The notes under the pieces: model-generated
What the model saw: the letters and a program-made list of their open reading frames with translations, nothing else
What the model was told of the DNA's origin: nothing
Database searches by the model: none
Part shown: positions 1-11,665 of the stretch, piece by piece
Position numbering within the stretch: position 1 is the first letter of the stretch
Layout: every line of letters starts with the position of its first letter
Position numbers and translations under genes: made by a program
Assembly: GCA_914767715.1 (NCBI GenBank)
Contig: OU612065.1
Location: 29,450,001 to 29,514,000, forward strand
Origin: Membranipora membranacea
Taxonomy: Eukaryota > Bryozoa > Gymnolaemata > Cheilostomatida > Membraniporidae
Direction: 5' to 3'
DNA length: 64,000 nt

Positions 1-542
1 ATTAAATGCCCATAACTATTACTTTGACTTAGTCAGTGTACTTACTGGCTCCGATTGGGTGGATCGGACTGTCCAACCTACTGATCAGAGAATGGAGTTG
101 AACCAGAGACTAACGATAATAGACTATAGATGGATTTTTCTATAGTATCTGGTGTAAGCTATGTAGAGACTCAACTCACCTTTTGTTCCAAATGCTGTCA
201 ACCTTTGGGTTTGCTATCAGCAACACGCTGGAGTATTTCACGATATCTAGAAATATAATAGTCCAATGGTTTTAAAATCAGAATATTTTAAAATAATGAT
301 ATTATGATACCTTTCCACAGGTTACACTGCTATAGTTTGGACAAACTTTGGAACACTTTATGTTTGACTTTGAAAAACTTGGTTATTCATGTGGAGGCTA
401 CAACTAAGGAGTTACTCCTTGCTACAACATACATCAATTCAATTCAAAAGATAGCAAATGTGCTAAAATAAATGAATATAGAGCTCAAAAACAATACAGC
501 CAGCCAGCAATGATATTCCTGTAGGTGTTGCTAGAAACTTAC

Positions 543-1439
543 TTTGCCATAACTAAATTTCATAGAGAATGAGCTGATGAAGGTCTACACACACACCCTA
601 GAAAGGCAACCAGGGCTAATCTAGTGTGCCACTCACACAGTATTTGTGTTTATATTATTTAAAGCTATATGTGCTTGATTGGGCTTGTAGTAACCAATCA
701 CAAATTGAGTGTGTTAGCAACAAATATCAGAATAATTAGACAACTACCTTGTCCAAGAAAATCAAATCACCTTGAGAAGAGAATTCATCTTTGTCACCAT
801 GCAGTAATCTTCCATAGATGTTCTTGTATATTATTTTCAAAATATTCACTGGTAATCCAAGGTGGCCTTCCTCAAAGACTAGAAGGTTAGATATATCAGT
901 CGCACTCTCCAGATCTGGAACAGGTGGAATGATGTGAATCTCTCTGAAACCAAAGTAAGAGTGAGGCGATAATCAAAAACACCTGAAAGAATTCCACAGT
1001 GTACAATTAAAGCTCTATCAAGCTATTGTCATGAGTATATTTTCAAAACAGTTAAAAAACAAAACAAGCTATGCCAGAAGCAGACTAGCAATGAGCGATA
1101 AAAAGATGGTTGCGCGGTCACTATGCAATGACAGGATAAGCCGGACGAGTTTTTCATATTATCACATTGTTGGTTTCACGTGGATGAAAAAGAAGATAAT
1201 CAATAAGCTATGGCCTCTACAAGTAATGCAATAGCATAATGCAAATTAACTGGAGATACTAGGCCTATGTAATCGATCTTTTATCATGTAACTTACTTTA
1301 GTTTATCACTATTCAGGTTGGTGTATATCAAAGAGACTAAGCTCTCTACTTTGTCAGCCATCATGTCAGCTGTAGGGGAGTAGGGCTCCACTGTAAGTTC
1401 TCCACCTACCCAACCTAGTTTCAATACTGCAGGGCCGGA
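543..1439 (-). CDS. Partial gene of unknown identity, three coding-like exons
   Basis: Three minus-strand exons join in frame: 1439-1297, 943-748 and 584-543. The first ends in phase 2 at a GTAAGT donor and the second begins after a TTTCAG acceptor with the matching single base. The third starts after a pyrimidine/GT-rich TGTAG acceptor and ends at GTAAGT. The joined peptide is about 127 residues with no stop and normal composition. It includes the segments VEPYSPTADMMADKVESL, EIHIIPPVPDLES and GDLIFLDK. I do not recognise the family. A possible upstream exon lies near 1850-1777 (residues like EERKLKEGEGDTKGAVVEEW), a 20-nt microexon candidate lies near 2275, and a possible further downstream exon near 253-183 does not fit the phase directly. 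The 5' end and the 3' end (probably off the left edge) are unresolved. It could also be a decayed gene. Confidence 0.4.
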
Positions 1440-2910
1440 CTAGATTCAGGCTATATATTGAGCTGGAAAACATAAAATGTTGAAAAAAATGAATATCGAT
1501 CAACTAATTAGACTTATTGAATATTTGAAACTCATATAGTCATTTATAGCAGTGGGAGCCCTACTATAGGCCCATATGGCAAGTATATACAGCAATAATA
1601 GCTTGGCCAAAACCAATTCCAATATAGTGCAATATGGCGTCAGAGCCCCCGATTCCCCATGGTGGCATGGGCATAGAAAGACATTTGAATGTCACTGGAA
1701 TGCCAGTCCATCAAAAATTTTATGGTTAGATAAGAACTGAATCTCAGGTGAGTATGCCCAGAAAAAGCAAAGACATCAAGCTGGTTTGCCCACTCCTCTA
1801 CCACCGCGCCTTTGGTATCCCCTTCCCCTTCTTTCAGCTTTCGCTCTTCTATCCAACAGACATAATATTGGGTAAAAGAAAGAGATGCAAGAAGAGGAAA
1901 GTGTCAACCAAGGAGTAAAAACTTCTTATGTCAACCCACAGCCTCGGCAGGAGCTTATTTATGATCATCACTGTAGTAACTGTCAAACTCCACACCCAAG
2001 CATTGAATTATGATAAATCAAGGTTGTGGTATGGTTTAGTTAGGTTGTTGCATTGGCCTCTTTGAATTATTTTGTTCTCAAATCTGATGCCCAAGGCTTA
2101 GTGAGGCTACCTACTCAGGGGAGTGATGATATGACCACAGCAACTCATTAGTTAGTACAACAACAAGAAGTTGGTTAGTAGTTATTTATTTGGTATAATA
2201 ATATTTCAATAACTTGTCTTTATTAGAGACAGGGAGAAGCTTTTAATTCAGTCAGTTTACAGTTTTACTCACTTCTCCTCATCACTCTCACTCTGTATTA
2301 ATCATAAGATTCAGGAACACTGAGTCTATGTCTCCGTAATTACAGTGAGGGACCAACCTCTGATGTTCTACTGTTAACTTGGGGGAGTATGAGAAAATAA
2401 GTTTCAGTCAAAGATATCTGTTCCTCTCCAAAATGTTGGAAAAATAGCTTAGTTTTTATAAGTAATACTTTGAATAACCATTCTTTACAGGTATATTTAT
2501 GACTGTACGAGTTTGAAAAAACACAGGCTATTGCGTAGATGGAATTCCCACTGATGAGGGGTTTGACAACTTCCATCCTATACTATAACATGTCAATTTT
2601 TGTAGTGCCTTGTAAAATGTTTGTAATTGACACTGCACGTGGTTGGATAAATTTTATTGTCTGATTAGTGAACCGTAGAGGAATGTTTTTTTTCAGCAGC
2701 AGTTACCTTACAGAGGCACTAAAATCTAATGTTGAGAAAATAGCTTGCAGTATACTGGTGCATCTTTGTAAAAGCAAGGAGTTAGTTAGTGGTCAACCAC
2801 ACTCGGTACACATTGACTGATTCGACTCTGTGCTCCGGTGTCAACCAAGGCAATAATATGAAAATTAATCATATCAATCTATTTTTGCAGCTGCTGAATC
2901 GGTTTTCATT

Positions 2911-4590
2911 ATGTCAGCTCCTGCACAGCAATGGGCCTATGGTAAGTTACAGATTAAAATGAATTCGATCAAAGTCAGCCCAAGTCATCCGTATTCCTGC
3001 TGTACTATTACTTTACTAAGTGCTCAAGTTGGCGGACAGCGGCAATTATTAAATACAAATAATCAAGCTAATCACTTGCTCAACGATGAACCTGGATGTG
3101 CACTGGATATTTCAATCATTCAGCTTCACCCACTGAGGTATATATTCCATATCAATGGCTTCACCCTTTTTGCCAAACACGGAGGCAACTTTCAAATAAC
3201 AAAATGCCATAATTTTGTGAGAATGGAAATGTTCCCTAGCAAAAGTATCATTCTCCAATCGTTCACTCCCTGATAAAACTTTATAGACCAACAACCAAAT
3301 AAACTTCAATTTTATTTCCTTGAGACCCAGAATCTGGAATACCTCTTGTAGCCAAAAACAACAGACATAGTACCGCAAACGGTAAGCTCATTTTCTTATT
3401 GCGATGCTCAGCTTTTCTCTGCATATTCTGAACCCCCCCCCTGGCCGGAGAGTTTGATACCAGTTACTACTGTAGCCTCTGTAAAGCAAGCCTTGAAAGG
3501 GCAGTGCAAGTCTTGGTAGAATCTGCTCAAGATGATGGCGGCCACTATATCCGGCACTAAGCTGCTCATAATATGCAGGCGGGTCGGAGCAGACTTGGAC
3601 AAGCGATTGAGTCCAGTAGTCAGTTGACTGCAGGGGGATTTGAACCCAGGACTTCTAACACTTGTGTATAAAATAACTGCACTGTTTGTCTAGTACTACC
3701 TGATTTGGCTGTTGTGGGCCATTCACCCTAGCTGACCAGAAAAGTAAAAACAGACAATTGCTTGCCACATTGCAATAACCGTCAAATCAATGAAGTTGCA
3801 ATTATCTCTCCAAAAAAAAAATTAACATTACAAAAGTTAAAAATCTCAATGCCTTGCAGCACTCGCACTGAATAAGGCAGAATAATCAACCATATTGACT
3901 ATTTCTATTGCAGCCATTATAAAGTGCTGACCACCTTCGGTTCACAATCTTTACATGTATCACCTGTTGCTGGTGCGTCAGCATTGCTGCAATCGTGAAA
4001 TCACGTGCTGTACGTGATGCTAATAAGAGAGGAGACCCTAACGCCAGTATTTATAATCTTTGCTAACGCTGCTACCTTCTCCTTGCAAGCGCTGCTTCTA
4101 AACAAAATTTCTCTAGGTGAGTGAGCTGAAAATAACAATACCAGTGGCTTCCACATTAAAATGGTTAAAATGTGCATTTGATCAACCCTCACTGAAGGGA
4201 GGGTGGCTTACCTCACCACAGGAACCCTGCCAAGAGTTTTAATTACTCATTGGAACAACAGTTCCCAGTCAATGTTTGACTAAAATAATGAGGCATGAAA
4301 CAAACAATTGCGATAACTTGGTTTTAAAAGTGCTCTTATGATTAATTCACCCGAACTTGCTAAACTAGACTCTAACTAACAATTACTCCTGTTGGGTATT
4401 AAGTCATCTTCATATTTGCTGCTACCCTCAACACAACACAGCCTTGACATATAAATCTCATTTGTTTGTAGGTCTCGGTATTGCCATGCACCTTATATGG
4501 ATTACTGCTGTTATACTTTCACCTTATCTGGGAAAAGCCATTGGAGAAGCCATTGGACAAGGCGTCTACTATTTTGAGACTGGTACATAA
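2911..4590 (+). pseudogene. Dispanin (CD225/IFITM-like) pseudogene, left tandem copy
   Basis: All four exons of the intact neighbour at 7301-10040 are recognisable here, near 2911-2941, 3325-3381, 3914-4116 and 4472-4590. The first exon encodes the same MSAPAQQ start. Exon 2 has lost about 20 bases, which shifts the frame. Exon 3 has TAA where the intact copy has TAT at its third codon, and it carries a 25-base insertion near 4043-4067 with another stop. No reading phase passes through exon 3. The last exon still encodes a membrane-helix-like tail (LGIAMHLIWITAVILS) that is longer than in the intact copy. The whole-gene duplication with introns argues against retroposition. A shortened product from exons 1-2 cannot be excluded, but it would lack the CD225 domain. 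Confidence 0.8.
3601..3745. repeat. SINE-like insertion with tRNA B-box-like motif
   Basis: It lies in intron 2 of the dispanin pseudogene. On the minus strand it contains TCCTGGGTTCAAATCCCC, which resembles a tRNA internal promoter B box. The module TGATTTGGC...GCCATTCA.CCTAGC at about 3700-3735 recurs near 32570-32605, so the element is dispersed. The corresponding place in the intact copy lacks it. The boundaries are approximate. Confidence 0.4.
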
Positions 4591-4799
4591 ATCAGCTGCA
4601 TTACAATTCATTTTGGATGCAGGAAATATTGCGCTAGCTAAGAAGCAATAATATTACATCTACAACATCAACAGTCATGAGTAGTATTACAAACTGTACG
4701 ATATCTAGGCTGATCACCTCACGTTGGCATGTTATGGGATGGTTAAATAATATGTTATTTATAGGAATTGTTTGCTGTTTCAAAAAAATGTGTAGCAAA

Positions 4800-4995
4800 T
4801 GCATCACTACCTCTAAATAAATGCAAATGCGAATGGAAATTGCAAAAACTTAGATTGACAAATGCAAATGGAAGTGGCAAAAATCTAGATTTACAAATGC
4901 GAGTGAAATGCTGTGAACTCTGCTTGTTATAAATACACAGCAAATACGAATGCTGATTGTATTGTATGTCAGTTGTAAATGCAAATGCGACTTTT
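4800..4995. repeat. Degenerate tandem repeat (AAATGCAAATGCGA-type)
   Basis: The motif AAATGCAAATGCG and variants recur several times at irregular spacing of roughly 35-60 bases. No coding potential is seen. It lies between the dispanin pseudogene and the LINE fragment. Confidence 0.4.
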
Positions 4996-5159
4996 TGATT
5001 CTAAATGGGTAATAAATTGAATCCCCCTAATCTCAACAAATGGCCCCAGCCCTGATACAGGCTCACACTGTTGTTAGTTACAGCCAAAAGGCTGTGTGAT
5101 GTTGCCTGCCAGGTTTTCCTTTCTTGAGCATACAAATACTGTATTTTCTCAAATAGGAA

Positions 5160-6043
5160 AATAGAAGATTTTTACCAAATCCAAATAAACAATTTGAAAA
5201 TAGAATCCAAGCATTCACTCAATCTTCTTGGAGTTGTTCTTGATTCAGAACTTAGTTTAACCCCTCAGGCTAATGCCACCGCCTCTAAAGCAAACAAAAT
5301 GGTCTACTTGTTATCAAAACTAAAAAAATACATGACAGTAGAAAACTCATTGAAGACTTACAAATCACTGATCAGACCTATAGTAGAATACTGCTCATCA
5401 TTGTACCTTGATGGTTTAGCCAAAAATTCAGATCCATTAGAAAAAGTACAAAATAAAGCAATCAGAATCATAACTTCAGCCCCCAAACAATTTTCTGTCA
5501 CATCTGGCCGCTTGCTCCTAAATTTACATACTCTCCACAGTAGAAGGAATTTTCTTTTTCACAATTTTGTCAAATCGAGGGTCCATAAAGGCCGTGCATC
5601 CAAGCACATACTTCATCTCGTTAGCAAATCAAACAGACATACACGATCACTTCGTAGCAACTGTGCAATAATTAAACCCTCATTTAGATCAAACCTAGGC
5701 AAATCAGCCTTTTTAAATATTTTTCATACATTTGTAACTAAATCAACCAAGCCTCATGAATCATTATCATTTAATCCCACCTAATGTTGTTAACTTGTAT
5801 TTTTGTTTGCCACTCTCTGTTTCTTCTTTTCTTTTTTCATCTTATTCATGCAATTTATGATACCATGCTTTCATTATCCTACACACTATATAGTATGTAA
5901 CACCCTACCACTTATATCTTTTTATTCAAGTCATTTTTTGTATCTATGTTAATGTGTATGAGGTCAACAAGTTATTTTTAATTTGCTTTAATTATAAACT
6001 TTTAGAAAACCTCAATAAATAAATAAATAAATAAATAAACAAA
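5160..6043 (+). mobile_element. 5'-truncated non-LTR retrotransposon (LINE) with RT C-terminal part
   Basis: An open frame at 5194-5784 encodes the C-terminal part of a non-LTR reverse transcriptase protein. The evidence is the arrangement LLGVVLDSELSL, then YKSLIRPIVEYCSSLYLDG, then LEKVQNKAIRIITS, which is the usual thumb region after the catalytic domain in Jockey/CR1-type elements. The catalytic YADD box and the endonuclease are absent, so the copy is 5'-truncated and dead. The frame ends at 5784 and is followed by a 3' UTR and a tail of AATA units (6012-6040). The tail module (GAGGTCAACAAGTT ... CCTCAATAAATAAATA) recurs at 6805-6876. The precise 5' boundary is unclear. Confidence 0.8.
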
Positions 6044-6639
6044 TACCAACCGAGACCTTAACAAACTTTGAGAACGAATCGGCCAATCAAACCAGGTGAA
6101 AGGCAAATAGCTACACTATACCACACTCTGACTGTTACTTCCTGTGCTCATGTATTGCGCTAGCTTTAGGGAAGAGATGGAGAAAAATATGGCTAAAGTT
6201 ATCATCATGTGACGGGCAGAGTCGACTTGCCAAAATTAGGTTTTTCCTACAATAAAAGTCTATAAAAATTACCAGACCGTTGAAAGAAAACTGAAGCATC
6301 ATGTTGTAACAACAATTCAGACAGCACAACAGCTTTTGTTGTTTTTTATATCCAACGAGCTACACAACCTAGAGATTCTGGTAAAAATAATACCACCAGG
6401 GTGATAAAAATGAAAATAAGATTTACAATAGAAATATGATATGCCCATAACAATCACTTGGAGTTAAAGTCAATGTACTGGCTCTGATTAGAAGGCCAAT
6501 CTAAAAACCTAAGAGTTTCTGCTGCTTCAAAATGTTGAAATTATAGCCTAGTTTTTATGAAGTACTACATTCAATATGTTATCATTTACTTGATGCTCAT
6601 AGTAGCAAACAGTGTAATACAACCTGACAGTATTAACAT

Positions 6640-6876
6640 CATTGTTTTTTTTGTCCTTTCTCTTTCCTCATTTTAATAACAACTGTTTTTTAGTTTTGCT
6701 CTGCATGACATAACAACTTTTGATCCACCATGTCAAATTCCTCTCCCATACTTTTACCACATGTAGCCTAATTAGTCTTGATTTTTTTTTTTTCTCTCAA
6801 AGCAGAGGTCAACAAGTTGCCTTTAACTATTTGTTATGTATAAACTTTCAAGCCAACCTCTATCAATAAATAAATA
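6640..6876 (+). mobile_element. LINE 3' tail, second copy of the 5160-6043 family
   Basis: The end of this piece (AGGTCAACAAGTTGCCTTTAA ... CCTCTATCAATAAATAAATA) matches the 3' end of the LINE at 5160-6043. It interrupts the right copy of the dispanin duplication, so it inserted there after, or independently of, the duplication. It contains no reading frame. The start is approximate. Confidence 0.65.
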
Positions 6877-7300
6877 AGTAAATGACCTTTCCTTAGATGT
6901 TCAGTTATGACTGTGTGAGTTGATAGAACAAAAGCTATTGCATGGGTGGAATTCCCACTGATGACGGGTTTGACTTCCATCTTAAAAAATGTCAGATTTT
7001 ATTTGTGTGGTGCCTGATAAACTGTGTGTAGATGGCACTGCAGGTGATTGGATTATTTTTATTGCCTGGTTAGTGAACCATAGAGGAATTGTTTTTCAAC
7101 AACAGTTGTAAATGCAACCTTACAGGAGCATCTATTGTTGAGAATTAGCTTGTGGTATACTGGTGCATCTTTGTAAAGCAGGGAGTTAGTTGTTTAGACA
7201 CATTTTGGTACATCCATAGATTTGACTCTGTGCTCCGGTGTCAACCAAGGCAATAAAATAGCATCAATCTATTTTGGCAGCTGCTAAACCGTTTTTCATT

Positions 7301-10040
7301 ATGTCAGCTCCTGCACAGCAATATGGTAAGTTACAAATTTAAAATGAATTCGATCTGAGCCAGACCCAATCATCCGTATTCCTGCTGCACTAATGCAGCA
7401 ATTATTAATACAAACAATCAAGCCATCACTTGTTTAGCTGGGGGGGGGCGTCTGGCGGTTGGCAAAAGTCTGGGGGCTCAGACTAGTTTAGCACTGAACA
7501 CGGCATATTTCAATCAATCAGCTTAACCCTTTTCGCCACACACGGCGACAATTTTCAAATAACAAACATGGTAAGATTGCTGGCTGATAATTTTTTTAAG
7601 AGGGAAGTGTTTCCTACCAGAAGTTCACTCCCTAACCATGTCATATAGATCAACATGCAAATTAACTTCAATGTAATTTCTTTCAGATCCAGAATCTGGA
7701 GTGCCTCTTGTAGATGCACATGGTAACCCTTACCAAAATACGACAGTCGTAGTACCGCAAAAGGTAAGCTCAAGCTTTTATTGCAATGCTCAGCTTTTCT
7801 CTGTTGATCCCCTAGTCTGAGCCCCCTGACTCTTGCCCCCATCTGACAACCCCCCCCCCCCCCCCGGCTGGAGAGTACTGAAAATATATCGTGATACAAA
7901 TGACTAGTGCAGCCTTTGTTAAGTAAGCCTTGAAAGGGCAGTGAAAGTCATGGTAGAATCTAACTATAAGCCATGCGCTTTCAAAAGTTTTTTTTCATCA
8001 TATATGTGGGTGTGTTAACAATATGCATTAGTGATAATATGTATATTATGCGATCTTTGAATGCAATGGATCTTACGCTTACATTTGTAAATCATCAGTT
8101 CCATTGAGACACGAGGATGTAGAAATACAAATTCCACATAGCACAAGCAGTACAAGTTTTGTGCTTCTACGCTGTCGCAACCAACCGGTGGAGATATTAT
8201 TCCATTTTATAGCCCATTCATCATAATATATACAGTATTTTATTGAAATCTTGGTATAATAGAGCCTGTCAAACCCTGCGAGGTGATTGATAACTCACTG
8301 AATATATAGACGCAATGAGTGAGCACTAGCCTAGGCAGGCTGTCGGGGCGGGGGGGGGGGGACCCACCCACCCCGACAGTCTGCCCAGGCTAAGTGAGCA
8401 CTCTGCTGGTGGGTAACTGAAGCATAGCAATAGTACTGTGGTTATTATTTCATAAAAATTTGATGTCATTCCTATCGTGATTAATGAGATATGCATGAAA
8501 GAATTTACCGCATAAGTCTAAGTGTCAATATACTGTAACAAATTCCCGCCACACCGGCCATAGCTTCAAGAGCTCCAGACAAAAATACAAGGAGCCTACT
8601 AACTGGGAGAATTCTTCCTGCTATGAAAGAGGGAGGAAATTGGGGCGTGTTAGCATTATAGAATATACAATATGTATCTGTATGTCTGTATATCAACCAA
8701 ATTATAATAGGCTTGGTGCAGACACTACTAGCGCTCACAGTGCCTATCTTGGCGCTCTTCAAAATCAAGCTCGATTATTCGGATGTCGGTTATGACTTAA
8801 AAATGGAACTATGGATTTGATGGTTGGAAAATAGTAACAATTGCATGTTACAATACGGTCTATAAGTGTTTATCTGGACATATGCTGCCTAAAGTATGTC
8901 AATGATGTGAGAAAGAACACCAGCCATCCACATCACCATCATCTACATCACCTACCAACAAATGACAGGCACCATCATAAAACCACGACCCTCCCTAAAT
9001 CCAATACTGCTCTTTGCCGAAAAAGCCTTTTTTATAAATACTCCTAAATACGTCAATGCCTTCTTATTGCGTCTTTTATTTTTTGTTTTCACATGGTCTT
9101 ATTTGCTTCATGCATTGATCGGTTAATAAAGTTCATAATATAATATAATATAATATATATCCATCAAAGGTTTTCATTCAGGTTCAATAGGTAAAAGTCT
9201 AATTCTACATGGTTGAGATTTTAGGCATTATATACAGTAATATTTACGAAACATTATGGAGTCAGGGAGGGTGGATGGAGTCGGAGACAATATTATGTAT
9301 TGAAAATAGATTTGGAGTTGTGCAGCACTGGATAAAAGGAAGATAACTTCATACTACAAAAGTTGAAAATATCAATGCCTTGCAGCACTCGCACTGAATA
9401 AGGCAGAATAATCAACCATATTGACATTTTCTATTGCAGCCATTATATAGTGCTGACCACCTTGGGTTCTCAATCTTCACATGTCTCTGCTGTTGCTGGT
9501 GCGTCAGCATTGCTGCAATCGTGAAATCATGCTCTGTACGTGACGCTAATAAGAGAGGAGACCCTAACGCTGCTACCTTCTCCAGGGAAGCACTGCTTCT
9601 AAACAAAATTTCTCTAGGTGGGTGAGCTAAATATAACAACACCATTGTGCCTAAAATTAAATTGGTCAAAATTTGCATCTGATCAGCCCTCTCTGAAGGG
9701 AGGGGGCCTACCACAGCAACCCTAACCAGAGTTTTCATTACTCGTTGGAACAGATGTTCCCAGTCAATGATTAGGAAACAAATCGATTAAAATTAACTTA
9801 GCTTCAAAAGTGATAAAACATAAAGCTGATAAAGATAAAGAAAGCCACCCCCACTAGAAACTAGACTCTAGCAAAAATTTTCTCCTCAAGAGTATTTTCT
9901 GCTTCCTTGGTTTAACAGCCCTGACATATCCTTCTTATTTACTTGTAGGTCTTGGTATCGCCCTGTACCTCATATTGATCGTTATAATCGTTATACTAGT
10001 ATTTGCAGTGGGGGGACCGCTTCTTGCTATTTTCAACTGA
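7301..10040 (+). CDS. Dispanin family protein (CD225 domain, IFITM-like), 123 aa
   Basis: Four exons, 7301-7325, 7687-7763, 9440-9617 and 9949-10040, join in frame with GT/AG borders to give 123 residues. Residues 1-34 are a soluble N-terminus (MSAPAQQYDPESG...). Residues 40-93 form the CD225 core: DHL, a Cys-rich hydrophobic segment (CLCCCWCVSIAAIV), the conserved loop SVRDANKRGD and ALLLNKISL. A second hydrophobic helix follows (about 94-113) and the protein ends LLAIFN. Family members are small membrane proteins of plasma membrane and endosomes; vertebrate IFITMs block virus-cell fusion, while others act in synapse or vesicle biology. The clustered cysteines before the loop are where IFITMs are palmitoylated. 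Which role applies here cannot be told. The 5' leader probably has a splice acceptor at 7280, present in both copies. The neighbour at 2911-4590 is its dead duplicate. Confidence 0.88.
7437..7872. repeat. Inverted repeat flanking dispanin exon 2
   Basis: The arm at about 7437-7490 (G-run, then AGTCTGGGGGCTCAGACTAG) is the reverse complement of the arm at about 7810-7872 (CTAGTCTGAGCCCCCTGACT, then a C-run of about 17). Exon 2 (7687-7763) lies between them. A related right-arm remnant is at 3427-3455 and another copy is at 20470-20512. Confidence 0.65.
8327..8392. mobile_element. 66-bp foldback element (miniature DNA transposon)
   Basis: It starts TAGCCTAGGCAGGCTGTCGG and ends with the near-perfect inverted copy, with a G-run in the loop. 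The identical 9-bp sequence AGTGAGCAC stands at 8318-8326 and again at 8393-8401, a clear target-site duplication. It has no coding capacity. Confidence 0.75.
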
Positions 10041-11614
10041 AATCCTTTCATAGCATGAATTGATGATATATCACTTGGAAATGTATAATTTAACAATTTA
10101 ACTTTTTACCAGATTAGTGGATTCACAATTTATGTGGTTGATTTGATTTTATGTTGTCATAGCTGAAAAAGCGTTAAATTGAAATTGACTATAACATGGC
10201 GTTAGTAGTTGGCAATCATGTATATGTTTGTATATATGTTTATGCTGATTCAACTTGCAATATAGTATTTTTTTCTTCTTCCGAACGATTTTTTACAATG
10301 CAAATCACCTTTTATTTGTCTCACAATAAATATCTGTTCACCAAAGCATCAGAGTGTACAGTGGTTATTACAACACTTAAATTTGCCAAAACAAGTTTGT
10401 TCCTTCTGCGATGGTGGAGGGATATCGCAAAAGTCGGGTATCATGGCGCCATTTGAAGACTGACACTCAAATTAGCAACAATACAATTCCTCTTGGATGC
10501 AGGAAATGACTAATAACTTAGAAGTACCCGCAGAGTCATATCCACATGACAATGTCACAAGTCGTGGTAGTTCAAATGTGACAACTCCTCAATTTGAGAC
10601 ATTTTAGGTTTGCAGAGATTGCAAAATGGCTAGGGAAAAGATAACTCAAAAGGTTTTTACTAAGCTTTATTGCGGCTGCGTATCATCAGGGAGTTTGGGA
10701 CCCCAAACTCCCTGGTCATATTTTCTCACAGTAAATACCGTATGGGGACAAAAAAACAGACACAGATGAGACTATTTTGAGAGATGTGATTGATTGTAAA
10801 ATACAGAGGGAGCTCACTGTTTTTTCAACACATATTTTATTGACTGCGGTAATCATTTCGAAGAATTTTTTCCATTAGGAGTCAAAAAGTCGCTCCTCTG
10901 TTTTTGCAACAATATAATGTATCTGCAACAAAAATCACTTTTGGGGATAGTCTCTAACTTCCATAAGATACATTGATCTTTTGTAAATACAAACAAACAT
11001 TTTGCTTAATCGACCTTAAGGAACATCTTCAAAATATTTTATATATTGACCCCAGCATTTAAATTGCAATTATTATAGCACGAGACATAGGACGACATCA
11101 TTTTGCATTTCTCAACATTAGTAATTTTGCTAGTCTCATTCTTCGGTCAATCTTGCAATGAACGTTACTGTCATTACTGTAAATTTGCAAAACATGCATC
11201 ATCTCCCTTGTTAAACATGCTTACCCAGAAGTCTACTAACGCTCAATGCTACACAATAGGACAGCCTGTGCAGGTCAAACGCTTGCAATCCCAATGAACC
11301 CATCCCATAAACTTACATTATGCTTACAAAAATATTCCAGTTCTGTATAGGCAGAGTATTTCTTGGTGCAGCCCATGTTGAGTGCTAAGACAATTTTAGG
11401 TACTCAGTCCAATCCAGCAGTGTTAGACATGTCCCATACATGAGCCAGAACAAACTGGTAGTGGCAACAGAAGCAGGGCTTGGTAGAGTTATAAATCAGC
11501 GCAATTTTCTGTGTGTGATTTTTATTGTACAGCCTGGATTTTTTCAGTTAAGAAACTAATCTGAGCATATCAATATAAGAGCTCATTAAAATGAACTTAC
11601 TTACGAATCATTCA

Positions 11615-11665
11615 TAGCCTGAGCAGGCTGTCGGGGATGGGATGGGGAGGTTGACAGCCTAGGTA
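11615..11665. repeat. TAGCCTG-type foldback element, degenerate
   Basis: It begins TAGCCTGAGCAGGCTGTC and ends in an imperfect inverted form (GACAGCCTAGG). It shares its termini with 8327-8392. No clear target duplication is seen. Confidence 0.45.

Larger units (their letters stand above)
2430..4640. repeat. Segmental duplication, left copy
   Basis: This stretch matches 6530-10515 along its length: the upstream flank, 5' leader, all four dispanin exons, the intron around 3840-3913 and the 3' flank with the shared TTGGATGCAGGAAAT. The match is broken by insertions, mostly in the right copy: a LINE tail at 6640-6876, about 1.3 kb in intron 2, and about 0.4 kb after the stop codon. Divergence is clearly visible, so the duplication is not recent. 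Confidence 0.8.
6530..10515. repeat. Segmental duplication, right copy
   Basis: This is the partner of 2430-4640. It holds the intact dispanin gene and is longer because of insertions: a LINE tail, a foldback element at 8327-8392 with other unmatched sequence in intron 2, and a block after the stop codon. Confidence 0.8.

Noticed and set aside
11103-11297. Short frame with a signal-peptide-like start (HFSTLVILLVSFFGQSC)
   Set aside because: It has no true ATG at its start, no splice partner and no recognisable mature peptide. Hydrophobic stretches of this kind are common in AT-rich DNA.
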